The position numbers and the translations under genes are program-made. The notes under the pieces were generated by a model, which saw only the letters and a list, made by a program, of their open reading frames with translations, had not been told where the DNA came from and ran no database searches. From the NCBI RefSeq assembly GCF_000154905.1, contig NZ_GG770539.1, forward strand, positions 4,792,237 to 4,827,396: a stretch of 35,160 nucleotides of DNA, written 5' to 3'. Source of the stretch: Streptomyces sp. SPB074. Lineage in GTDB: Bacteria; Actinomycetota; Actinomycetes; Streptomycetales; Streptomycetaceae. Below are positions 1 through 7,033 of this stretch, piece by piece. Each line of letters begins with the position of its first letter. The stretch's first letter is position 1.

Positions 1-50
1 AAAAAAAAAAAAAAATTAATTTTCTATTAATTGAAAGGAGGAATACAGCG
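1..50. other. AT-rich window edge with poly-A run
   Basis: The first 15 bases are all A. They are followed by an AT-rich stretch containing an ATTAAT...ATTAAT inverted repeat and the ribosome-binding-like string AAAGGAGGAATACAG. Base composition changes abruptly near position 50 to the >70% GC typical of the rest. Nothing else in the window resembles it. A contig-end artefact (adapter, chimeric read or vector) or a natural boundary with foreign DNA are both possible; I favour an artefact. No gene is supported here. Confidence 0.6.
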
Positions 51-125
51 TCGGGCGGGGCGCTGGGGCGCTGGGGCACGGGGCATCGGGCGGGGTGCAG
101 GGGCGTCGGGCGGGGCGTGGGGCGC
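50..125 (+). repeat. G-run tract (G-quadruplex-prone) with a 15-bp direct repeat
   Basis: The plus strand carries closely spaced runs of three or four G (53-55, 57-60, 65-68, 73-76, 80-83, 88-90, 92-95 and beyond) separated by 1-6 nt, which satisfies the usual G-quadruplex pattern several times over. The 15-mer GCGTCGGGCGGGGCG occurs at 48-62 and again at 105-119. It lies upstream of the first small gene. It could be a structural or regulatory tract or simply low-complexity DNA. Confidence 0.5.
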
Positions 126-239
126 GTCGGCCGGTGGCCGGGGACGTCGGCGGTCCCGGGCTTCGGCGTGTTGCGGCGGTACCTCCCCGTACGGCCCCCC
201 GCCCGCGCGGCGCCGAAGCGGCCCGGCTAAGTTGGGAGC

Positions 240-494
240 GTGGACAAGAAGCCCGTGGACAAGAAGAACTCCCTGCGCGCCGGCACCATCGCCGCCGGTA
301 CGACGCTGCTCATGCTGGCCATGACGTCCCCCGCTCTCGCGCTCACCCGCGACGACGGCGACGACCCCGGCTCAGGTCTGAGCGTGCTCCAGACCCTCGG
401 CCTGTTCGTCGGCATCCCGATCCTGGCCTTCCTCGTGATCGCGGGCCTCGTGATGGCCGGCAGCAAGAAGAGCGCGGGCCAGCCGCACGCCTGA
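240..494 (+). CDS. small secreted/membrane protein, 84 aa, function unknown
   Basis: An 84-residue protein with a basic N-terminus, a hydrophobic segment at about residues 13-33 ending in SPALA (looks like a Sec signal peptide with an AxA-type cleavage site), a short acidic DDGDD linker, and a second hydrophobic segment at about 48-71 followed by a short basic tail. It is therefore probably exported and held in the membrane by its C-terminal helix. The start is uncertain because the 12-mer GTGGACAAGAAG occurs twice (240 and 255), giving two in-frame GTG codons. A GGGAG lies just before the first, unusually close. I know of small conserved Streptomyces proteins like this but recognise no function. 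Confidence 0.7.
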   Translation: MDKKPVDKKNSLRAGTIAAGTTLLMLAMTSPALALTRDDGDDPGSGLSVLQTLGLFVGIPILAFLVIAGLVMAGSKKSAGQPHA

Positions 495-744
495 GCCGCA
501 CCCCTTCCCGCCCGCCGGGCCGCCCCTCACCACAGGTCAGGGCGACGGCCCGGCCTGTGGCGTACCCACGCCCCGGAAGCCGTCAGCGGACACACGCTCA
601 GGATCGCGCGGTGCCCCCCGGTACGGCATCGCGGTCTCGCGCCCTGTCGGCCACGCGGAGAACCCGTTCGCCACGAGACCGGCCGACGGGCGGCATCCCA
701 CGCACGGGAGTCGTCCTCCCGTCCCGGCGCTCCGGCACCGGGCA

Positions 745-750
745 TAGCAT
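745..750 (+). promoter_or_regulatory. -10 hexamer TAGCAT of a leaderless promoter
   Basis: TAGCAT fits the actinobacterial TANNNT -10 consensus and ends 7 nt before the ATG at 758. Transcription would then begin at or next to the A of the start codon. No Shine-Dalgarno sequence precedes the ATG, which agrees with a leaderless mRNA. No clear -35 was identified. Confidence 0.5.
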
Positions 751-757
751 CCGCCGC

Positions 758-1165
758 ATGGCCATCAAGCTGAGCGATTTCGCCCGCGCGCTGCTCGCGC
801 GCCCTCTCTACGCCGTCCTCGCGACCACAGGCCCCGACGGCGCTCCCGCGGCCTCCGTCGTCTGGTACGGCCTCGACGGGGACGACATAGTCGTCTCCTC
901 GCAGGAGGGCCGCGTCAAGGTCCGCAACGCCGCGCTCCGCCCGCCCGTCAGCCTGTGCGTCTACGACCCGCAGGACCCGCAGCGGTACGTCGAGGTACGG
1001 GGCACGGCACAGGTCTCGGAGGACGAGGGGCGCGCCCTCGCGGTCCGCCTCGCCGAGCGGTACGTAGGCCCCGGCGCGGGCGAGGAGTACCTTGCCCTGC
1101 CGCCCGAGAACGTCCGCGTCGTCCTGCGCATCACCCCGGAACGCGTCACGGGCAACGCCCGCTGA
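758..1165 (+). CDS. PPOX-class (FMN/F420-binding) oxidoreductase
   Basis: A 135-residue single-domain protein of the split-barrel flavin/F420-binding fold. Visible family features are the N-terminal RALLARPLYAVLATTGPDG strand pair, AASVVWYGLDGDDIVVSS, a VKVRNAALRPPVSLCV stretch (the usual KxxNLxRDPRVSL position), YVEVRGTA, and a C-terminal RVVLRITPERVTG strand. Its length fits the family. Such proteins bind FMN or F420 and reduce or bind diverse small molecules or haem breakdown products; the substrate cannot be told from sequence. The ATG at 758 is chosen because the flavin-fold homology begins there and a -10-like hexamer sits immediately upstream. It converges on pssA across a strong hairpin. 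Confidence 0.88.
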   Translation: MAIKLSDFARALLARPLYAVLATTGPDGAPAASVVWYGLDGDDIVVSSQEGRVKVRNAALRPPVSLCVYDPQDPQRYVEVRGTAQVSEDEGRALAVRLAERYVGPGAGEEYLALPPENVRVVLRITPERVTGNAR

Positions 1166-1209
1166 CGTACGGCCCGACGGCCCGACGGCGCCGCCCCGGT
1201 GGCGGTCCC

Positions 1210-1252
1210 ACACGAAGGGCCCGGGAGCACGCCGCTCCGGGGCCCTTCGTGT
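1210..1252. terminator. bidirectional terminator hairpin
   Basis: ACACGAAGGGCCCGGGAGC pairs with GCTCCGGGGCCCTTCGTGT with a single mismatch in 19 bp around a 5-nt loop. It lies between the convergent PPOX gene and pssA and can serve both. Confidence 0.85.
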
Positions 1253-1307
1253 GACGCGTCGTGCTCCGCTTGGTGGCCGGGCGAGCCGGGCCCGGCCCGC
1301 CCCGCGA

Positions 1308-2348
1308 TCAGACGGAGCGCCCGCGCGCCATCCTGCGCACGCCCGCCGTGACCGGCAGCGCGGCGGCCAGGGCGACCTGGAGGCCGCAGCCCGTCACGAG
1401 CAGCGTCTCACCGCCGGGGCAGTCCAGCGCCCAGGCCACGAGGCAGCCGATGTTGACCGCGCCCCACGCGGCCGTGGCCACCGCGAGCCGCCCGGACGGC
1501 TTCGGATATGCCACCCGGCTGACCATGAGGTACGCGATCGCGAGCACCGCGAGAACGGTGACGACGAAGGGAAGCTGGAGCAGCACCACGGAGAGCACCG
1601 TGAGCGCGGCGAAGGGAATGGGCATTCCCTCGAACATCCCGTCCCGCATCGTCGTGATGGAGAACCGCGCGAGCCGCATCACCCCGCCCAGCAGCACCGC
1701 GACGGCCGAGACCGTGGTGAGCCCCAGGTGGTTCTCACCACCACCGACGAGCCCCCACACGAGGACGAAGTAGGCCGGCGCGAGGCCGAAGCTGATGAGG
1801 TCCGAGAGGTTGTCCAGCTCGGGCCCCATCCCGGAGCCGCCGAAGCGACGCGCGACGATCCCGTCGCACAGGTCGAAGAGCGCGCCGAGCAGGATGAACA
1901 TCACCGCCGACGCCCCGCCCTGCCGCACCCCGTCGCCACTCGTCCCGTCGAGCAGGTGCGGGATGAGGACGGCCGTGGTGACGCAGTAGATCGCCGCGAA
2001 ACCGCACACCGCGTTGCCCAGCGTGAGCAGGTCGGCGAGCGAGAGCCGCAACCGGACCTCCTCCTCGCCGCCCCCGCCGTTGACGGGAGCACGGGACGGC
2101 TTGTCGGGGCCGGGGGCGGAGGAGGGCGCCTCGGCGAGAGCGGTGCCGGCACCAGGACCGATGCCCGCGCCGGTGCTCGTGGCGGGACGGGCCGGGGCGG
2201 GGGAGGGAGCGGACGCGCTGAGCGGGGCGCGACCTGCCCCGGCGGCGGGGCGGTGGACCTGGCGGGGGAGGCGGGAGAGGCGGGCCGTACGCCGGCCCCT
2301 TCGCCAGGTCCTGGTGGTCGTCTCCGGTTCGGTGACGCTCAAGATCAT
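1308..2348 (-). CDS. pssA: CDP-diacylglycerol-serine O-phosphatidyltransferase
   Basis: Integral membrane enzyme that transfers phosphatidyl from CDP-diacylglycerol to L-serine, the first step toward phosphatidylethanolamine. The CDP-alcohol phosphatidyltransferase signature is complete: D159-xx-D162-G163-xx-A166-R167 ... G175-xxx-D179-xxx-D183 (counting from the ATG at 2348), followed by several hydrophobic helices to the C-terminus. The first ~100 residues are a Pro/Ala/Gly-rich, poorly conserved cytoplasmic tail, which makes this 346-aa protein longer than a minimal PssA. AAGGAG lies only 1 nt from the ATG at 2348 but 7 nt from an in-frame TTG two codons later (2342), so the true start may be that TTG. 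The psd gene that commonly accompanies pssA in actinobacteria is not next to it here. The substrate could in principle be another alcohol, but the membrane layout matches type II PssA. Confidence 0.88.
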   Translation of the reverse strand: MILSVTEPETTTRTWRRGRRTARLSRLPRQVHRPAAGAGRAPLSASAPSPAPARPATSTGAGIGPGAGTALAEAPSSAPGPDKPSRAPVNGGGGEEEVRLRLSLADLLTLGNAVCGFAAIYCVTTAVLIPHLLDGTSGDGVRQGGASAVMFILLGALFDLCDGIVARRFGGSGMGPELDNLSDLISFGLAPAYFVLVWGLVGGGENHLGLTTVSAVAVLLGGVMRLARFSITTMRDGMFEGMPIPFAALTVLSVVLLQLPFVVTVLAVLAIAYLMVSRVAYPKPSGRLAVATAAWGAVNIGCLVAWALDCPGGETLLVTGCGLQVALAAALPVTAGVRRMARGRSV

Positions 2349-2572
2349 GCTCCTTGGGGGAACTTGAAGGTGTTCCGGATCGGCGGACGCCACTGCGCCG
2401 CGCTGTTCCGGGAGTCGCGAAGAGGCACGTCACCGAAGGGGGACGGACGCGCCCGAACCTTGACGGCTCGTCATCGCGAAGTGGCCACTGTAGCGAGCGG
2501 GGGCGCGCTCGGATGACTCCGGGCACCCACCGACCTCGTCACACCCTTCCGAATCCTCTCACTGAGACGTTT

Positions 2573-2589
2573 ACTGACGCTCAGTCAGT
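2573..2589. promoter_or_regulatory. TetR-type operator-like palindrome
   Basis: ACTGACGCTCAGTCAGT contains two nested palindromes, ACTGA-CGC-TCAGT and ACTGAC-5 nt-GTCAGT, and another ACTGA lies just upstream at 2560. The pattern is like operators of many actinobacterial TetR regulators. It lies about 225 nt upstream of pssA in the gene-poor stretch; no regulator gene is adjacent. Confidence 0.45.
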
Positions 2590-3648
2590 TCCCCTTCCTG
2601 GCAGGCGACATGGCTCACATCGCACCGGCCTCGCCTCCGCCGCACCGACGCCAGTGGAGCACGCAAGGTCACCGGGCGTGGACGACGACGGGACCGGATG
2701 GCCCCGGCGAGGGGGACACGGAGGGTGAGGGACGGAACTCGGTGGGCTCGGGCTGGGCGCGTCATGGGGACGGTGAGGGTGGGTGCGCGGCGTGTTGTGG
2801 GGGAGGGGCAGGGGGCGTCGTGAGGGGGACGCGGGGTGGGACCGCTGGGACTGGGTGGTGGTACCTCCCGGTGGAGGAGTGGATCGGGCTCCGGACAGGC
2901 AGGAACCTGGCCGGGTCTCTGCGAGCGCCAGGCATGGCTTGCAGGGCGCGGGCCTGTGGGGCGCGGCCTGCGGCGCACGGGGCGCGCGGCCTGCGGGACT
3001 CGTGGCCCCGGGGTCAGAGGCCTGTCGGACTCCGTAGGCGGGAGGGACCACTCACTTTTGGTCGGGCCGCTCCGTGGTGTGCAACTGGGACACGTCCCCC
3101 TCGTGGGTTTGAGCCCTCGCGGAGGTGAATACCGGCCCCCGGCACGGGGGACAGCTCGCGCGGCACGTGTCGGCTCACGCCGCGTGGGTCGGCTCGCTCC
3201 GCACGTATTGGCGCCCCCGGCTCATGCCGCCCGCTCGGCGTGCCTCGCTTCACTGGCCGTGGGTCGCCTTGTCGACTTGGGGCGCTCCCCGGCCTCCGGC
3301 TGCTCTACGGCCGCCGGGTGTTCTCGCCGCTCGGGCTGCCCGATCCGGCGTGACCTGGAAGGCGCGCTACCTGGTGGCCGTCGCTTTGGCTGCGGGCGGG
3401 TGGTTGGACCTTCCGCGCACCCGCCTACGGACGTCCGGCTGCCCCGTCCTCCGGGCCCCCCGGGCCCCGGGCCACCGCCGGGTGTCCCGCGAGTTGAGCC
3501 TGCCGCCGAGCGAGCCCGCCCCCCTCCCCGAGCGCACCCACGGCTCCCTCCCGCCGGGCGGGTGATTGCCCCTCCTGGCCGGAGGAGCAGCCCCCATGCC
3601 ACACGCGACGGGCCCTCAGCCCGGCCAGCCCACGACAGGAGGAGGCTG

Positions 3649-3681
3649 CCTCTGACAGGACCGGGCACGCCGTGTCAGAGG
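3649..3681. promoter_or_regulatory. perfect 9-bp inverted repeat
   Basis: CCTCTGACA (3649-3657) pairs with TGTCAGAGG (3673-3681) across 15 nt. GACAGGA is also repeated nearby at 3634, 3654 and 3692. The role is unknown; a hairpin or dimer-binding site is possible. Confidence 0.35.
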
Positions 3682-3724
3682 TGACCACCCCGACAGGACG
3701 GCTCCCCGCCACAGATAGTCCGCC

Positions 3725-3895
3725 CCCAGCGGACACATGCCCAACGAACCCGTGCCGCCGTCCTCAGCGGAGCTGTGCCCCCGCTTCCCAGCGGAGCCGT
3801 GCCGCCCCCAGCAAACCCGCGCCGCCACCGCCCCCCCCAGCGGAGCCGGGCTACCCGCCCCCCCGGCGGGCCGGGCTGCCCCCAGCGGGGCCGGC
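3725..3895 (+). repeat. degenerate CCAGCGGAGCCGTGCC repeat, about five copies
   Basis: Short related units recur at about 3727, 3768, 3788, 3837 and 3882: CCCAGCGGACACATGCC, CTCAGCGGAGCTGTGCC, CCCAGCGGAGCCGTGCC, CCCAGCGGAGCCGGGC and CCCAGCGGGGCCGG. Spacing is irregular (20-50 nt). They sit in the non-coding stretch just downstream of pepN. They look like degenerate slippage-derived repeats. Confidence 0.45.
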
Positions 3896-3909
3896 CGCCG
3901 TAGCGGCCG
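3892..3909 (-). terminator. candidate pepN terminator
   Basis: CGGCCGC-CGTA-GCGGCCG is a perfect 7-bp stem with a 4-nt loop, about 22 nt beyond the pepN stop codon. It is short, and there is no U tract, as usual in this GC range. Confidence 0.4.
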
Positions 3910-3931
3910 TCCACCCCGCCGGGGACCCGCT

Positions 3932-6505
3932 TCAGCGGCCCGCGGCCGCGTCCGCCGACTGGGCCTTCAGCGCGCGCTCGATGCCCGCGCGGCACTCCGT
4001 CACCAGGCGCCGCAGGGCGTCCGAGGGCTGAGCCGACGCGAGCCAGGCATCCGTGGCCGCGAGGGTTTCCTCGCTCACCTGGAGAGCCGGGTAGAGGCCC
4101 ACGGCGATCTGCTGCGCCATCTCGTGCGAGCGGCTGTTCCACGCCTCGCCCACGGCGGCGAAGTACTTCTCCGTGTACGGGGCGAGCAGCTCACGCTGGT
4201 CCGTCTGCACGAAGCCGAAGATCACGGCCTCCTGCACGGCGTTCGGCAGCGTGTCGGACGCGACGACCGAGGCCCACGCCTCCGCCTTCGCCTCCTCCGT
4301 CGGCCGCGCGGCGCGGGCCGTCGCCGCGTGCCGCTCGCCGGCCGCCGTGCGGTCCTTGGCGAACTCGGCGTCGATCTCCTCCACGTCGTACCGGCCCACG
4401 GAGGCGAGCCGCTGCACGAAGGCCCAGCGCAGCTCGGCGTCCACGGCCAGGCCCTCGACGCTCTGCGTGCCTTCCAGGAGGCCGACGAGGATGTCGAGCT
4501 GGTCCGGGGTGCGCGCGGTGTCGGCGAAGGCACGGGCCCAGGCGAGCTGGTGGTCGCTGCCCGGGGCCGAGGACCGCAGGTGCGCCAGCGTCGCATCTGT
4601 CCAGCGGGTCAGCCCGCGGTCGCGCCAGGACGGGTCGGCGTACTGGTCGATCGCGAGCTTCGCCTGCCGCTGGAGCGACTGGACGACACCGATGTCCGAC
4701 TCCTTGCCGACCCCGCGCAGGACGAGCTCGACATAGTCACGGGCGGCCATCTCGCCGTCCCGCGTCATGTCCCAGGCCGCCGCCCAGCACAGGGCACGCG
4801 GCAGCGACTCCTCGAAGTCGCCAGGGTGCTCGGTGACGACCCGCAGCGAGTCCTCGTCCAGCCGCACCTTGGCGTAGGAGAGGTCGTCGTCGTTGAGCAG
4901 CACGACGGCCGGGCGGGGCTTGCCGACGAGCACTTCGACGGGCGTCAGCTCCCCGTCCACGTCCAGCTCCACGCGGTCCGTGCGGACCAGCTTGCCGTCC
5001 GTGCCCAGCTCGTAGAGCCCGACCGCGATGCGGTGCGGGCGCAGCACGGCCTCGCCGCGCGCCCCGGCCGGCAGCGCGGGCGCCTCCTGCTTGACGGCGA
5101 AGGAGGTGATGCTGCCCTCGCTGTCAACGTCGATCACCGGGCGCAGCACGTTGATCCCGGCGGTCTGGAGCCACTTCCGCGCCCACGTCGACAGATCCCG
5201 CCCGGAGGTCTCCTCCAGGGCGCCGAGCAGGTCGCTCAGCCGCGTGTTGCCGAAGGCGTGGCGCTTGAAGTACGCCCGCACTCCCGCGAAGAACTCGTCC
5301 TGTCCGACGTAGGCGACGAGCTGCTTGAGGACGCTGGCGCCCTTCGCGTACGTGATCCCGTCGAAGTTGACGAGGACGTCGTCCAGGTCCTTGATCTCCG
5401 CCATGATCGGGTGCGTGGAGGGGAGCTGGTCCTGCCGGTAGGCCCACGTCTTCTCGGTGTTCGCGAAGGTCGTCCAGGCGGCCGGCCAGCGCGAGCCAGG
5501 CGCGGCGGCCTGGCAGGCGACCGAGGTGTAGGTGGCGAACGACTCGTTGAGCCACAGGTCGTTCCACCACTCCATCGTCACGAGGTCGCCGAACCACATG
5601 TGGGCCAGCTCGTGAAGGATGGTCTCGGCACGCCGCTCGTAGGCCGCGTCGGTCACCTTGGAGCGGAAGACGTACTGGTCGCGGATGGTCACCGCGCCGG
5701 CGTTCTCCATCGCGCCCGCGTTGAACTCGGGGACGAAGAGCTGGTCGTACTTGGCGAAGGGGTACTCGTAGTCGAACTTCTCCTGGAACCAGGCGAAGCC
5801 CTGCCGGGTGACCTCGAAGATGTGCTCGGCGTCCAGGTGCTCCGCGAGGGAGGGACGGCAGTAGATGCCGAGCGGCACGCGCTGCTCGCCGTTGACGTAC
5901 TCGCTGTGCACCGCGTGGTACGGACCGGCGATGAGCGCGGTGATGTAGGAGGAGATGCGTGGGGTCGGCGCGAAGGACCAGAGGTTGTCCTTCGGCTCCG
6001 GCGTCGGCGAGTTCGAGATGACCGTCCAGCCCTCGGGGGCCGTCACGGTGAAGGTGAAGGCGGCCTTGAGGTCGGGCTGCTCGAAGCTGGCGAAGACGCG
6101 GCGCGCGTCCGGCACCTCGAACTGCGTGTACAGATAAGCCTGCTGGTCCACCGGGTCGACGAAACGGTGCAGACCCTCACCGGTGTTGGTGTACGCGCAG
6201 TCCGCCACGATCCGCAGTTCGTTGCGGCCCTCGCGCAGCCCGCCCAGCGCGATGCGGGAGTCGGCGAAGACCTGTGCCGGGTCCTGCGACTCGCCGTTGA
6301 GGACGACCTCGTGGACCGCGGGCGCGACGAGGTCGATGAACGTCGACGCGCCCGCCTCGGCCGCGTCGAAGCGCACGGTCGTCACGGACCGGAACGTCCC
6401 GCCCTCCTGCGCGCCACTGAGGTCGAGGTCGATGTCGTAGGCGTCGACCGTCAGCAGCCGCGCCCGCTCCTGCGCCTCTTCGCGGGTCAGATTCGTGCCA
6501 GGCAC
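3932..6505 (-). CDS. pepN: aminopeptidase N (M1 family), copy 1
   Basis: Zinc metallo-aminopeptidase that removes N-terminal residues from peptides in the cytoplasm during protein turnover. All hallmarks are present: the exopeptidase motif GAMEN at residues 264-268, the zinc site H298-E-L-A-H302, and the third ligand E321, exactly 18 residues further, inside WNDLWLNESFA. The 857 residues fit the actinobacterial ~850-aa PepN with its C-terminal ERAP1-like helical domain. The GTG at 6505 is chosen because GAGGAG precedes it by 5 nt and the paralogue at 14624-17194 begins with the same MPGxNLTREEA sequence. The gene is transcribed alone, divergently from an FAD monooxygenase. The upstream region shares a repeated CCCTGA motif with the other pepN. 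Confidence 0.96.
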   Translation of the reverse strand: MPGTNLTREEAQERARLLTVDAYDIDLDLSGAQEGGTFRSVTTVRFDAAEAGASTFIDLVAPAVHEVVLNGESQDPAQVFADSRIALGGLREGRNELRIVADCAYTNTGEGLHRFVDPVDQQAYLYTQFEVPDARRVFASFEQPDLKAAFTFTVTAPEGWTVISNSPTPEPKDNLWSFAPTPRISSYITALIAGPYHAVHSEYVNGEQRVPLGIYCRPSLAEHLDAEHIFEVTRQGFAWFQEKFDYEYPFAKYDQLFVPEFNAGAMENAGAVTIRDQYVFRSKVTDAAYERRAETILHELAHMWFGDLVTMEWWNDLWLNESFATYTSVACQAAAPGSRWPAAWTTFANTEKTWAYRQDQLPSTHPIMAEIKDLDDVLVNFDGITYAKGASVLKQLVAYVGQDEFFAGVRAYFKRHAFGNTRLSDLLGALEETSGRDLSTWARKWLQTAGINVLRPVIDVDSEGSITSFAVKQEAPALPAGARGEAVLRPHRIAVGLYELGTDGKLVRTDRVELDVDGELTPVEVLVGKPRPAVVLLNDDDLSYAKVRLDEDSLRVVTEHPGDFEESLPRALCWAAAWDMTRDGEMAARDYVELVLRGVGKESDIGVVQSLQRQAKLAIDQYADPSWRDRGLTRWTDATLAHLRSSAPGSDHQLAWARAFADTARTPDQLDILVGLLEGTQSVEGLAVDAELRWAFVQRLASVGRYDVEEIDAEFAKDRTAAGERHAATARAARPTEEAKAEAWASVVASDTLPNAVQEAVIFGFVQTDQRELLAPYTEKYFAAVGEAWNSRSHEMAQQIAVGLYPALQVSEETLAATDAWLASAQPSDALRRLVTECRAGIERALKAQSADAAAGR

Positions 6506-6729
6506 GCTCGCTCCTCGTCCTGCTCGGTCCGGTGCGGGTGGGGGATGACCCGCCGCGCCGAATGTCGGTTTCGGTGTGTGATGGCGCCCATCCTTCCACG
6601 CGGGCACTGCCTCGCGGGGCCCGGGAGGACCACGGGTTCGCGCGCCGGACGCTCCGGGGCCACCGGCCCTCGGGGGTCCCTCCGGGTTTTCCCGGACGAC
6701 GGCCGAGGGTTCTGTTCGAGCCCGCCTCC

Positions 6730-6764
6730 GGGACATCCCCGGGGCGGTTCTCGGGGGATGTCCC
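6730..6764. promoter_or_regulatory. perfect 11-bp inverted repeat in the pepN/FAD intergenic region
   Basis: GGGACATCCCC (6730-6740) pairs perfectly with GGGGATGTCCC (6754-6764) across 13 nt. It lies in the 528-bp divergent intergenic region. A second inverted repeat, CAGAACGG...CCGTTCTG, is at 6880-6914, and TACTAT at 6934-6939 could be the -10 of the FAD gene. Regulatory meaning is inferred only. Confidence 0.4.
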
Positions 6765-6825
6765 CGAGCACCCTTGTCCCGCCCGCCCCTTCCCTCGTCG
6801 GCGTCCCGGAATGCCCGTTCTCCTG

Positions 6826-6843
6826 CCCTGATATTTCCCTGAG
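6826..6843. promoter_or_regulatory. CCCTGA direct repeat upstream of pepN copy 1
   Basis: CCCTGA-TATTT-CCCTGAG has two CCCTGA half-sites 11 bp apart, about one helical turn. Nearly the same arrangement (CCCTGAG-TTTTT-CCCTGAG) occurs at 17396-17414 upstream of the second pepN. Sharing by the two paralogous upstream regions suggests a common regulator or an inherited promoter. Confidence 0.45.
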
Positions 6844-7033
6844 TTCCGGCCGAGGGGGCCAGAAACCCCTTTCTCCGCTCAGAACGGAACCTCCCGCCCG
6901 CTCCGGCCGTTCTGCACCCAGTGCCACACGGGGTACTATCCGCGCGCCGAGGCCCCGTCCGGGCCGCGACGGGGACCCGTGGGCCCGCCCGGCGCCCGGC
7001 GTCGAGGGCCCCTACGAGAGGCGGTGCGCGCCC

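Larger units (their letters stand above)
2350..3891. other. gene-poor 1.5-kb stretch
   Basis: I see no convincing gene between pssA and the end of pepN. Open frames on both strands are low-complexity Arg/Pro/Gly/Ala strings without any recognisable domain and with no ribosome-binding site. Codon-position bias switches frame along the stretch. It contains the TetR-like palindrome, a 9-bp inverted repeat (3649-3681), and a degenerate C-rich repeat (3725-3895). A decayed gene cannot be excluded. Confidence 0.5.

Noticed and set aside
3125..3684. Overlapping frames in the gene-poor stretch
   Set aside because: Arg/Pro-rich translations without homology, ribosome-binding site or consistent codon-position bias.
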